Assembly (NCBI RefSeq): GCF_014203955.1
Contig: NZ_JACHKA010000001.1
Location: 992,001-1,056,000 of the forward strand
From: Sphingobium lignivorans
GTDB lineage: Bacteria > Pseudomonadota > Alphaproteobacteria > Sphingomonadales > Sphingomonadaceae
Reading direction: 5' to 3'
DNA length: 64,000 nucleotides
Shown here: positions 51,356 to 60,128 of the stretch, one piece after another
Layout of the letters: every line of letters starts with the position of its first letter
How positions within the stretch are numbered: the stretch's first letter is position 1
Position numbers and translations under genes: made by a program
Notes under the pieces: model-generated
What the model saw: only the letters and a program-made list of their open reading frames with translations
Database searches by the model: none
Told to the model about the DNA's origin: nothing

Positions 51356-51671
51356 CAAAATCTTCTGCTTTTATGTTGAATTTTTATGATGATAATTCAT
51401 TAAATGTCGAACTATTCTTCACATGTAATGAAAAAAATTTCATGGCCCGACAGGATATAAAAGCTTACAATATCATTCCTTTGTGTCAACAATGGAGATC
51501 AGTTCTGCATTGTAGGATCTTATATTTGATCGGTCTCGCCCGAAAGGCGAAATGGCTTGATGTTCTTCCGGCTGCCTCTAAAAAGCGCATGGCCATGCCG
51601 ATCTGTTTTTTTGCCCGTATCTTGCAGCCTCTGTATTGGGTGTCTTCGCCGGAATCAATCAGGAGCAATGC
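51356..51671. other. Divergent A+T-rich intergenic region of the glycosyltransferase operons
   Basis: About 315 bases between divergent glycosyltransferase genes. The 51,360-51,480 part is strongly A+T-rich and probably carries promoters for both directions. I see no convincing open frame or repeat. Confidence 0.5.
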
Positions 51672-53339
51672 GTGGGAATGACCGGGGAGCTGAATATCAA
51701 CACGGATGTGGCTGCGCTCATGGCGGCTGGGCAATGGGATGTCGCTGCCATACTTATCCGCCAGATGCTCGCGGACCAGCCAGACGATGCCGGCGCCCGC
51801 ATCCTGTATGGTGATTGCCTCTTGCAACTGGGCCAGTTCGCCGCCGCAGAGCAATCCTATCGGGTCGCGTTGTCCGATCGTGGTAGTATGAGCGTGCTTT
51901 TGTCCAAGCTCGCGCTCTTAGCCCGGGCGCGCAATAGGTTCGACGAGGCGCTCGGTTATTATCAGGAGTTCCGTGGCAAACCATCGGCCCATGCAGGGGG
52001 CGATACGCAGATGGCGGACGAGGCAGCCGCCATCAGGGCCGCTTGGCCCCGGCGACCGGAGGTGTCGCCGGATCAACTTACCATCATTTTCTCCGGATTG
52101 TCGTTTCCAGGCGTCCCAGCGGTTCATTGGGGGCGAGACAAGGCTTTCTGGCGCTACGCCCCGATCGCTCAAGCCTATATGTCGGTGCTCGATGCGGCCG
52201 GATTTTCCTATCGCGTTATTGCTCATCCTGAATATATAGCCGATGCGGCTACGGAATTCGGCACCTCTGACTGCATTCACATCCGTATTGCTCCACCGGA
52301 TAATCCCCGGCTTTTGAAGGGAGCGTATAATATACTGGTCTGCCCCGCGACGGTTGCCGATCTTCCGATCAGCAAAAAGGAAAAGCATCCCTTTGCCGAC
52401 TGGATGACGTTGATCGAAGCGTTTGACGAGATCTGGGCGCCGACGCGATACAGCTTCGACATACTTGTCAATTACACTCGCGCGAAGGCGCGCCTCGCGC
52501 CGCCGCCTTTAATACCGGTCGGAAACACGGGCCTGGTTGGCGAACCAGAGCGTCGCCGGGCGATCGGTATCCAGACGCTCGACAATCGCAAATTCATTCC
52601 TTTAGCGGTTTTTCCGCGCATCCAGCCCCTCTTCAGCAACTGGTCTGCACGTCAGGCACGGACGCTCGGCAGCATCGTCCAAGGCATGATCGAGGAGCCG
52701 CGTGTCTTCCTCGCGATGGTCGTCCAAGGTGACAGCCGCCAACACGTCCGGGCCCTTGTGGAGGCGTTCAGCGAATACCTTCTCTGGCATCCCGACGCGC
52801 TGCTGCTGATCCTCTACATGGCGGTCGATCTGCCTCCGGAGGCGATCAATCCCGATATCGCCAGGCATCATCTGGAACTTCCCGATCGGCTGTTGGAAAC
52901 GCTCTGTTCGGACCGTATCTGGCTTTGTTCCGATCAGTGGAGTCCTGATGCCCTTGCCGAACTCTATGCCATGACCCATTTCTTCATTGGCTGCCCGTCC
53001 ATTGAAGGGCATTCTCAGATGCTGGTGGACGCGATGACGCACGGCTGCGTGCCGATCATGCCGCGCCATTCAGGGTTATGTGACATCATCGACGATGACA
53101 GCGCAGTAGTGATAGCCAGCACGCCCATGGATGATCTGCCGTCAGAGCATCTAATCACGGCCGAAGATGTATCCGATGCCTTGGCGCGGGCTGGAGCGCT
53201 CTCCGACGAAGCCTATGCCGCTCTCCAGGCCCAGGCTGTCACAAGCGCGCACAGAATACATGGAGGGAAGAATACGACCGGCCTGTTTCAGCAATTCGTG
53301 AGCACGTTACGCGCGGCTGGATCGGCGGACCGCTCATGA
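51672..53339 (+). CDS. TPR-containing glycosyltransferase-like protein
   Basis: A 555-residue protein. Residues about 10-90 look like a TPR pair (WDVAAILIRQMLADQPDDAG, ARILYGDCLLQLGQFAAAEQ, SYRVALSDRGSMSVLLSKLA). The rest resembles GT-B glycosyltransferases: an N-terminal domain with APTRYSFDILVNYTRAKARL and a C-terminal donor domain with DRIWLCSDQWSPDALAELYA, MTHFFIGCPSIEGHSQMLVD and AMTHGCVPIMPRHSGLCDII. GTG at 51672 is chosen as AGGAG lies seven bases before; ATG at 51678 is possible. It overlaps the next glycosyltransferase gene by ATGA. Confidence 0.75.
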   Translation: MGMTGELNINTDVAALMAAGQWDVAAILIRQMLADQPDDAGARILYGDCLLQLGQFAAAEQSYRVALSDRGSMSVLLSKLALLARARNRFDEALGYYQEFRGKPSAHAGGDTQMADEAAAIRAAWPRRPEVSPDQLTIIFSGLSFPGVPAVHWGRDKAFWRYAPIAQAYMSVLDAAGFSYRVIAHPEYIADAATEFGTSDCIHIRIAPPDNPRLLKGAYNILVCPATVADLPISKKEKHPFADWMTLIEAFDEIWAPTRYSFDILVNYTRAKARLAPPPLIPVGNTGLVGEPERRRAIGIQTLDNRKFIPLAVFPRIQPLFSNWSARQARTLGSIVQGMIEEPRVFLAMVVQGDSRQHVRALVEAFSEYLLWHPDALLLILYMAVDLPPEAINPDIARHHLELPDRLLETLCSDRIWLCSDQWSPDALAELYAMTHFFIGCPSIEGHSQMLVDAMTHGCVPIMPRHSGLCDIIDDDSAVVIASTPMDDLPSEHLITAEDVSDALARAGALSDEAYAALQAQAVTSAHRIHGGKNTTGLFQQFVSTLRAAGSADRS

Positions 53340-54532
53340 TCTGGAAAACAGCGGCAGAGTTGCCAGGGGCGTTATCGGGAGACGCGGTATCAGACTCGGG
53401 CATTCCCACGGCTGCGCTGGAGATTTCGCCGATGTTCGAGGAGCATTGGAGCGGCATTCCGATGGTCACCGCGGAGTTGGCCGGCCATGCGCTCGGCGAC
53501 AGCGGTGTCGACTGGATATTCCTGCACAACAATATCGTCATTCCGTATGCACTGGTCGAACTCCTGCTGGTGCGCCGGTCTGGTCGTGCACTTCTGCCCG
53601 ATCTCGCCGACCTGGCGTATGCGGGAAACCTCATCAATCGCTTCGAAGCCAGCACTCGCGCGTGCGTATGGCCGAACGTCAAATGCATGGCCGGCTGGTT
53701 CGCGCGTGAAGCCGTTATCATCCATGATTTGTCGACGTTGATCGCGCCGGAATTCCATAACGACGACACAATCAATTATCATTGTGATCGTGTCCTGCAC
53801 GACTGCAGGACCTCCGATCATATTTTCTGCGTCTCCGATGCGACACGCAGGGACGTCATCAACTATTTGCGCGTGCCCGAGCGCAAGACCTCGGTAATTC
53901 CGCTAGGGGCGCGCTTCGAAGAGTCGGACCTCTATCAGGCGTGCGAGCAGCGTCGCAGCATCGATGTCGAACCCTATATCGTGATCATCGGAACAATCGA
54001 GCCTCGCAAGAACGGAGGCATGATCATCGACCTGCTGATGAAATATCCCCATCTTCTGAACGGCTACCAGATCGTCTTCATCGGTCGGGAAGGCTGGCTC
54101 GACGAGAAGCGGCGGATCATGGATCAATTGGCGACGTTGGGCATCGCGAGCGACAGAGTTGTCTTCACGGGTTATGTTTCTGACGAGATCAAGACCCGCT
54201 TGCTCCTGAACTGCGCCTTCGCCGTCTATCCATCCTTCTTCGAAGGCTATGGCCTTCCGGTGCTGGAATGCGCGGTGCTGGGCAAGCTATGCGTCGCATC
54301 GCGGACGAGCAGCATCGTGGAAGTTGCTCCTGACATGTGCATATTCTTCGATCCGACCGATTTGGAGAGTCTGCGCTCTGCGATCGAACACGCTCTTGCC
54401 TGCGTCCGGCTGCCGGGCAGGCAGGACCCGTCCTTTATCGATCTGTGCCTCGCGATCGAGGCTCGCGGTTGGCATCATTGCTACAATCATGTCCGCAATT
54501 GGCTGATGTCTGGGGAGCCTCACGCGTCATGA
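53336..54532 (+). CDS. GT4 family glycosyltransferase
   Basis: A 398-residue GT-B retaining glycosyltransferase. The acceptor-side domain includes REAVIIHDLSTLIAPEFHND, HIFCVSDATRRDVINYLRVP and SVIPLGARFEE; the donor-side domain has IIGTIEPRKNGGMIIDLLMK, RVVFTGYVSDEIKTRLLLNC and FAVYPSFFEGYGLPVLECAV with the E-x7-E pair, then VASRTSSIVEVAPDMCIFFD. Motifs resemble mannosyl/rhamnosyltransferases of O-antigen and capsule loci. It is coupled at both ends by ATGA overlaps to its neighbours. Confidence 0.9.
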   Translation: MIWKTAAELPGALSGDAVSDSGIPTAALEISPMFEEHWSGIPMVTAELAGHALGDSGVDWIFLHNNIVIPYALVELLLVRRSGRALLPDLADLAYAGNLINRFEASTRACVWPNVKCMAGWFAREAVIIHDLSTLIAPEFHNDDTINYHCDRVLHDCRTSDHIFCVSDATRRDVINYLRVPERKTSVIPLGARFEESDLYQACEQRRSIDVEPYIVIIGTIEPRKNGGMIIDLLMKYPHLLNGYQIVFIGREGWLDEKRRIMDQLATLGIASDRVVFTGYVSDEIKTRLLLNCAFAVYPSFFEGYGLPVLECAVLGKLCVASRTSSIVEVAPDMCIFFDPTDLESLRSAIEHALACVRLPGRQDPSFIDLCLAIEARGWHHCYNHVRNWLMSGEPHAS

Positions 54533-55182
54533 TCGGGCAGGTTGTGCATCTTGATGCATGGTTCGATGGGGCAACGGGCAGAGTCGAGGGATATGCCGCG
54601 CCAGCGGGTGAGATTGCCCCCTGCACGATCCATTTTCGGAATGGTGGTCGCCTCATCGCTGCCGCCCGAGCGGTTCATTTCATGCGCGACGCGACTTACA
54701 TCCGCGCGGGATGGTGCGGTTTCTCGCTGGGGGTCGTGCCAAGTCTCTTTCTGTTCGATGACAGTCTCGATCTGTGCTGCGCAGCATCCGGGAATGTTCT
54801 GCTGAGCTTGTCTTTTGCAGATATTGCTGATGGCTGGGCGGCGTCTCCCACGAAGGCAAGAACTGCCAAGATCATCGACTTCCTCCCCTCGCAAAGCGCT
54901 ATACCCTCAGTCGAGGCACTCGGCCCGCTGGTGTCACGCATCATCGAGCGTAAGGGGCCGATAGTCGCGGCAGAGGCGATGTATGAGATGCTGCTCCGGC
55001 GCCCTGCCGACCCGGGCGGTCTAGTGGAGGTCGCGGGGCGGTTGAGAACCGGCCACGTCAAATTAGCGATGGAGGGGATGCTAGCGAGCGAGGAGTATGC
55101 CTCGCTCGCTGCTAGTCGTCGCCTTCTATCGCCCTTCGATTATGGCACCCCCCCTGAAATGGTTCTGGCTTTGGTGGACTAG
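54529..55182 (+). CDS. DUF4214-like capsule-locus protein
   Basis: A 217-residue protein coupled by ATGA to the glycosyltransferase upstream. The N-terminal half is beta-rich (VVHLDAWFDGATGRVEGYAA, TIHFRNGGRLIAAARAVHFM). The C-terminal part is a DUF4214-like helical repeat: EAMYEMLLRRPADPGGLVEV, AGRLRTGHVKLAMEGMLASE. DUF4214 segments are common in S-layer and polysaccharide-associated proteins. The stop TAG lies exactly at the left end of an IS5 element; the pre-insertion sequence would also read TAG, so the protein is probably not truncated. Confidence 0.72.
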   Translation: MIGQVVHLDAWFDGATGRVEGYAAPAGEIAPCTIHFRNGGRLIAAARAVHFMRDATYIRAGWCGFSLGVVPSLFLFDDSLDLCCAASGNVLLSLSFADIADGWAASPTKARTAKIIDFLPSQSAIPSVEALGPLVSRIIERKGPIVAAEAMYEMLLRRPADPGGLVEVAGRLRTGHVKLAMEGMLASEEYASLAASRRLLSPFDYGTPPEMVLALVD

Positions 55183-56409
55183 GCCGTGAACTCATAAAAA
55201 TGGATCAGGCTGATGCGGCCCTCTTGGCGTTTCGGTGCTGATGAGCACGGCGCCGGATGAAGGCGTGGATCGGGTAGATGTCGAGGAATTTTCCTCGTTG
55301 GCCATCGATAGTCAGGGTAAGCTGTTCGCCATCAGAAAGGGAAAGCAAAAGCTTACGGGCCTCGGCGCTCTCCTTTACCTGCGGATCGAATTTTAGGGCC
55401 GCGATGTCGCGATAGGCCACGAACCTCTGGTTTGGTAGCAAGCGCAGGCCTTCACGCTCAATGACGAAGATCTTCTCGCCAGAACTATCGCTGTAGATTC
55501 CAAGCACCTCTCCTGCGTCGTCGGTGCTGGACCCGCGCAGACCGATGGTGCTCTCCACGGTGCGCTTGATGATCGGATCACACATTGTGATGGTATACTC
55601 GATTTTGCCCTTTCGTCTTCATCGGGAACATGATTCAGAATCGGCATGAGCCGATATGATCTGACCGACTTCGAGTGGCGCGTGATCGAGCCGCTGCTGC
55701 CCAATAAGCCCCGAGGCGTGCCCCGTGTCGATGACCGCCGCGTGCTGAACGGCATCTTCTGGGTGCTGCGTTCCGGTGCACCGTGGCGTGACCTGCCCGA
55801 GCGCTATGGCCCACGCACCACTTGCTACAATCGCTTCGTGCGATGGCGGAAGGCTGGCGCCTGGGACCGGATGATGGATGCCATCACCGCCGCCTATGAC
55901 GGCGACATCCAGATGATCGATAGCGCCTCCGTTCGCGCCCACCAGCAGGCCGCGACGGCAAAAAGGGGGGTCGAGATCATTGTCTCGGTCGCTCCCGAGG
56001 CGGCCTCACGACCAAAATCCACGCGGTCGTCGATGCGCAGGGGCTTCCGATCCGGCTCGGCTTAACCGCTGGGCAAGCGCACGACGGCCAGGTCGCTGAC
56101 ACGCTGCTCGACCAACTTGACCCACATACCATCGTGCTAGCTGACAAAGCCTATGACGCTGACCGCATCCGTGAACTGATCGAAGTGCAAGGAGCTACGC
56201 CGAACATCCCGCCGAAAAGCAATCGGCGCTGGAAGCCCTGCTTCAGCAAGCGCCTCTATCGCGAGCGCAACCTGATCGAGCGATTCTTCTCCAAGCTGAA
56301 ACACTTCCGCAGGGTCGCCACCCGATACGACAAGCTGGCCGAGAACTTCCTAACTATGGTCCAGCTCGCATCAATGCGGCTCTGGCTTCGCGTTTATGAG
56401 TCTACGGCC
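55182..56409 (+). mobile_element. IS5-family (IS427-type) insertion sequence with passenger gene
   Basis: Element of about 1228 bases. Terminal inverted repeats GGCCGTGAACTCATAAA (55182-55198) and, read from the right end, GGCCGTAGACTCATAAA (56409-56393) match at 15 of 17 positions. Flanks CTA and TAG indicate insertion at a CTAG site with a TA duplication. It holds a frameshift-type IS5 transposase and, unusually, a 126-residue gene on the opposite strand in the 460 bases before the transposase. It appears intact. Inserted exactly behind the DUF4214-like gene. Confidence 0.85.
55205..55585 (-). CDS. Passenger protein of the IS5-family element, unknown function
   Basis: A 126-residue protein lying wholly inside the IS inverted repeats, on the strand opposite to the transposase. 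No family recognised. The sequence alternates short beta-like segments (GEVLGIYSDSSGEKIFVIER, LRLLPNQRFVAYRDIAALKF, LSLSDGEQLTLTIDGQRGKF) and ends in a very basic tail, RRRAHQHRNAKRAASA, which could bind nucleic acid. A PH-like or beta-barrel fold is possible. Start ATG at 55585 lies 60 bases from the transposase start, so the two share a divergent promoter region; it could regulate transposition or be cargo. Confidence 0.65.
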   Translation of the reverse strand: MCDPIIKRTVESTIGLRGSSTDDAGEVLGIYSDSSGEKIFVIEREGLRLLPNQRFVAYRDIAALKFDPQVKESAEARKLLLSLSDGEQLTLTIDGQRGKFLDIYPIHAFIRRRAHQHRNAKRAASA

Positions 56410-56412
56410 TAG
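55646..56412 (+). CDS. IS5-family transposase (programmed -1 frameshift)
   Basis: DDE transposase encoded in two frames. OrfA (55646-56065) gives SRYDLTDFEWRVIEPLLPNK, LRSGAPWRDLPERYGPRTTC and MIDSASVRAHQQAATAKRG (first Asp). OrfB, one frame back, continues GRSRGGLTTKIHAVVDAQGL, TIVLADKAYDADRIRELIEV (second Asp) and LYRERNLIERFFSKLKHFRR (Glu). The frames join at AAAAAGGGGGG (55960-55970), a slippery run suited to -1 shifting, the normal mechanism in this group. All catalytic residues are present, so it is probably active. The stop TAG uses the flanking target sequence. Confidence 0.88.
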
Positions 56413-56426
56413 CTGATTGATCCCAT

Positions 56427-56464
56427 GGCATCGCGGGGCCCCTGATCCGGAGGCCAGCGATGCC
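56427..56464. terminator. Hairpin between IS5 element and coiled-coil gene
   Basis: GGCATCGC (56427-56434) and GCGATGCC (56457-56464) form an 8-bp stem enclosing GGGGCCCC, beyond the 3' end of the coiled-coil gene (minus strand). Possible terminator; no T tract seen. Confidence 0.35.
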
Positions 56465-56502
56465 GCGGGCCCGGCATGCGTGTCTATATGCTGCCCAAAA
56501 GG

Positions 56503-57918
56503 TCAGCGTTCGCGCGCTTCCAGCATGCCATGCATCAGATAATGACGCAGGGGGGCAATGCCCGCAGCGGCGACATCCGGATAGCGGGATAGATAACCGT
56601 CGCCGTCGAACAGGCCTGACTGCTGCAGCTTTTCGTTCTGGCGCTTGCGCTGCCACCTTAGCGGCATAAAGCGCCACCACCATTTCCCGGGTTTGTCGAG
56701 TGCGAAAACCGCCAATTGACGAAGCCATTCCATCTGCTCCCGAGTCTCCCGCAACAACCGCTCGGTTTCGAGGTTCCTCGTTTGCACTACCATCGGCATC
56801 GGCTGCCGCGCCGGGATGGCTTGGACTCCGAGGCGCTGCGGGGCCCCATTCGGCGATCCCGCTTCCACGCGCATCCGTGGTAGTGCTGGAGCGGTCAGCG
56901 CTTCTGCCGGCTCCGCATCAGTCTCAGGCAACAATGCTCCCGCACTGGCCAGACGTTTCATGAGCATGCTCTTGTCGCGATGCTTCACGGGATCCATCAA
57001 TGCCGATTGGTAGGGCGGCGCGGCGGCTGGACTCGAAGAGGTAGGCGCAGGTTGCGCTGCCGCCTTCTCAACGGCTTCGCTCAGGGCTGCATTCTTCGAT
57101 GTCAGCAGGTCGATCTGGTTGTTCAGCCTTTGCAGTTGCGCCTTGGCCGCACCGAGTTCTCGTGATTTTGCATCGCGGTCGCGCGCTAGAGAGGACAACT
57201 GGCTTTGATGATCTGCGCGTTGCTCAGCCAGCTTGAATATCCATCCATTCGCGTCCCCCAGCTTGGCCTCTAGGACCGCTTCACGTTCTTCCGCCTCCTT
57301 GAGTTCCCGCTCTAAAGAACTGACCCGATCGCGATGCGCAGTGAGCAGTGAAAGCGTTTGTTCGATTTCCTCCTGACGCTGCCGGAGGATATTCTCGGCC
57401 CGAGCGATGTCCTGCTCGAGCTTCTTTACCTGTGAACGCGAATCATCCAGCAGCGCCTCGGCCTTGGCCGTGTGCTGTTGCTGTTCATTCTTTTCATTCT
57501 GCAGTTGCGCGCTCCGCGCCTCTTCAGCGGCCAAGCGCGTCGTGAGGTGCTTAAGCATGTCGAGCTTTTCCGCAAGGTCAGTTTCCAGAGCTGCCAGCTT
57601 GGTGGTCACGCGCTCGCGTTCCTCTCGCGCCGCGTTTTCCATGGATTTCTGCCTGGCGCGATCCTCGTCGAGTTTCTCACGCAATTTCGCTAGTTCACCC
57701 TCACGATGCGCGCGATCGGTCTCCATCTCGGCAAGGCGGGATTCCAAGCTGATCCGAATATCTTCGTTCTGGCGTGAGCGAGCCTTCTCGGTCTCCAGCA
57801 GTCCGTGCCATACCATGCTGGTATGATCAATGAACTCCTTCTGCTGGTGGATAAGTCCTTCGAGTGTCTTGATGCGCTGAGAAAGCGATTCTGGACCCCC
57901 GCTCGCTACTGTATTCAC
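56503..57918 (-). CDS. Long coiled-coil protein of capsule locus
   Basis: A 471-residue protein. Residues about 10-285 are an almost continuous coiled coil rich in Glu, Arg, Gln and Leu, such as REKLDEDRARQKSMENAARE, KLEQDIARAENILRQRQEEI and LKEAEEREAVLEAKLGDANG. A Pro/Ala-rich linker follows (285-400), then a basic helix region and a C-terminal module SGLFDGDGYLSRYPDVAAAG with IAPLRHYLMHGMLEARER; this G-Y-x-x-R-Y-P-D-V-A motif recurs in capsule-locus glycosyltransferases. Start is taken as GTG at 57918 with GAGG six bases before. It may scaffold the polysaccharide assembly enzymes or set chain length; unproven. Confidence 0.75.
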   Translation of the reverse strand: MNTVASGGPESLSQRIKTLEGLIHQQKEFIDHTSMVWHGLLETEKARSRQNEDIRISLESRLAEMETDRAHREGELAKLREKLDEDRARQKSMENAAREERERVTTKLAALETDLAEKLDMLKHLTTRLAAEEARSAQLQNEKNEQQQHTAKAEALLDDSRSQVKKLEQDIARAENILRQRQEEIEQTLSLLTAHRDRVSSLERELKEAEEREAVLEAKLGDANGWIFKLAEQRADHQSQLSSLARDRDAKSRELGAAKAQLQRLNNQIDLLTSKNAALSEAVEKAAAQPAPTSSSPAAAPPYQSALMDPVKHRDKSMLMKRLASAGALLPETDAEPAEALTAPALPRMRVEAGSPNGAPQRLGVQAIPARQPMPMVVQTRNLETERLLRETREQMEWLRQLAVFALDKPGKWWWRFMPLRWQRKRQNEKLQQSGLFDGDGYLSRYPDVAAAGIAPLRHYLMHGMLEARER

Positions 57919-57988
57919 GCTTAACCTCACTTTCGAAAGATGGATGCATTTCTGGGCGAATTCAGGTCGCGTCCCTGCCAGTCAGCCA

Positions 57989-59767
57989 CTACTCATAGAT
58001 TGCCCTTAGAACGCTTTGCCATTCGCCGCCAACCCGTTGTGCAGAATAGCGATCTGCCACAAGTGCCTGTCCCCGATGGGCGATGTCATCGCGCCAGACA
58101 CTGTCCTCGACCATACGTCGCATATGGCGTGCAGCCATGTCGAGGTCCGGATCAGCCCATGTTTGTCCGGCACCGAAAGGATATTGCCCTTGGCCGACCT
58201 GACACAGGGAGGCAGCAACGAGAGCTGCCGTGCCGTGCGTCGTGAAATCCATATTCCCTGAGTGAGCAGTCGCAATCACCGGCTTGCCCAGGAGCATGGC
58301 CTCCGCGATGTTTCGGCCGAAACCCTCGCTACGATGTAACGAGACGAAGCAATCGAGAGATCTCCAGAGGTCGAGTAAATCGGCACGGGTGAGGGATTCC
58401 GTAATGATGCGGATGCGGTGATCATGGGCCTCTTCGCTTACTAATGCCTGCCACTCGGGATTATCAGAGCGTAGAGCTTTGATGACGAGGCCGACCGACT
58501 CATCGTCACGTCCGAACGCCTTATGGAAGGCCGTGATACAATTGCCGGGTGCTTTCCGCGCGTAGCTCGACAGGCCATCGAAGGCGAATCCGAACAGAAA
58601 CGGGATTGCCGGCAGGTTGAAAGCACTGCGATCCAAGCCAGAGCTCTCCCGCACAGAGACAGCCATCGGCAGATGCCGAACGGGTTTGGGCGACGAGCGA
58701 CAATAGGCGTCATAAGTGAATCGGCTCGAAGCCCAGACTTCGTCTACGAGATCATAACTGTCACGCCAGGCCAGAGGCATTTCTGATAGCTCCCAAGGCC
58801 AAAACCCGACATTGTAATAATCGGCAAACAGCGCCCGGCCGCGCTGCATAATTTCAGCGGCCGTGCTGAGGGGGCTCATACAGAACATGTTGAAGGCAAA
58901 TGGAAGGAGATCTCCAGCCTCTGCAAATCCCTGTTCCTCATCGGGCATGGTGATGCCGGGAGAAACATTATGTAGCGAATAAGGGATGTCGACGGCGTCC
59001 AGCGCGTAAGCTGCCATGCGAACATCTTCGCTGACGCCGCTTCGTCCGTGGATATGGCCAAACAGATTGACGCCGAAAGGGCGGGCTACAGAAAAAATGC
59101 GCGATGGTGGGCGGGCGAGCATGATCTTGGGATGGCTGAGGATCGGAAAGATGCGGCTCCCTTCACAAGCGCACCAGGCGCGGAACTGGGGATCGCTCGG
59201 CGACATGAAGCGGGTGGCAAGGGTCTCGTCAACCGACCATATGTAAGTGAGAAGGCGCGGAACATCCCTGAAAGCGTCGTCGGGCGCAAGCAGATGACTT
59301 GCCTGCTCATCGTCCAACAGCGCACCCAGGTTGGTTTGGGACAAACCCCGCGCGAACAACCAGGCGAAAAAGGCATTCTGCTGAAGCGCGTTGGCGTGGG
59401 CCAGCGGCGTCGATAGTGGCGAGCGGTGGGCTAGGCGATGCATCAGCCATGTAACCGGGATAGGTCCGCGTTGTCTGTACTTGGGATGGGGCCGATTCGC
59501 AGCCAAGAGGCCACGGTCACCGACGGGATCGAATTGAAGTCCCATCTCGGCGAAGCCATGGAGGATATACCACCAGTACAAGTCTGCCACGCCAGCGCGC
59601 GTATGGAGGTCGAAGGCGGTCTGAAGGTCCTGCCGTTCTTGCCAGATGGCCCGTGCCCGGGCTGGAAGCGATGCGCCGGCCGGCATCTGGGCTGACCCTG
59701 ATCCAAACCACTGCATGATCCGGCGCGGCAAGATGCCGGCCGTTCTGCTCAATGAACTTCGTCTCAC
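57989..59767 (-). CDS. GT4-type glycosyltransferase with long N-terminal domain
   Basis: A 592-residue protein. The N-terminal 230 residues are helical and contain RAGVADLYWWYILHGFAEMG, a module seen in other capsule-locus glycosyltransferases. The GT-B part spans about 230-590: VNLFGHIHGRSGVSEDVRMA, EVWASSRFTYDAYCRSSPKP, FLFGFAFDGLSSYARKAPGN, IITESLTRADLLDLWRSLDC and FVSLHRSEGFGRNIAEAMLL with the E-x7-E pair, then GKPVIATAHSGNMDF. GTG at 59767 is the likely start; ATG at 59716 is an alternative. Same strand as the coiled-coil gene, 70 bases upstream of it. Confidence 0.84.
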   Translation of the reverse strand: MRRSSLSRTAGILPRRIMQWFGSGSAQMPAGASLPARARAIWQERQDLQTAFDLHTRAGVADLYWWYILHGFAEMGLQFDPVGDRGLLAANRPHPKYRQRGPIPVTWLMHRLAHRSPLSTPLAHANALQQNAFFAWLFARGLSQTNLGALLDDEQASHLLAPDDAFRDVPRLLTYIWSVDETLATRFMSPSDPQFRAWCACEGSRIFPILSHPKIMLARPPSRIFSVARPFGVNLFGHIHGRSGVSEDVRMAAYALDAVDIPYSLHNVSPGITMPDEEQGFAEAGDLLPFAFNMFCMSPLSTAAEIMQRGRALFADYYNVGFWPWELSEMPLAWRDSYDLVDEVWASSRFTYDAYCRSSPKPVRHLPMAVSVRESSGLDRSAFNLPAIPFLFGFAFDGLSSYARKAPGNCITAFHKAFGRDDESVGLVIKALRSDNPEWQALVSEEAHDHRIRIITESLTRADLLDLWRSLDCFVSLHRSEGFGRNIAEAMLLGKPVIATAHSGNMDFTTHGTAALVAASLCQVGQGQYPFGAGQTWADPDLDMAARHMRRMVEDSVWRDDIAHRGQALVADRYSAQRVGGEWQSVLRAIYE

Positions 59768-60128
59768 TCGTCCTGCCCTGGTAGCCTACCGTTCATGCCG
59801 CGTACTCGGCCGAAATCGAGCGTAAGCCGCTCCTTGCTTTGGCGGCAATGTTTTTATTATCTGTTCCGTCTGCCGCGCTCGGGCGTTGGCGGCAAGCAAC
59901 GCTGTTGCCACTGATCATGCCACGTGGCATCGACGGCAAGCTCATTCGGGCCTGCATGCGGACTGTTTACGTTTGTGGCATTCGACCAGATGTGCCTGAC
60001 ACGCCGATCGCAGTGGCGTAAAATATAATGATCAGGCGCAGATATGGTGAATAACGGTGACTGAGGTGTTGTTGCTTTCCTTAAATATAAGATGAATTTG
60101 TCGAAAGATTTTCTATTGAGGGATTTTC
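59768..60128. other. Intergenic region between divergent glycosyltransferase genes
   Basis: About 360 bases. The right third (from 60,010) is A+T-rich and probably holds the promoter of the giant glycosyltransferase. I see no credible open frame or repeat. Confidence 0.5.
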
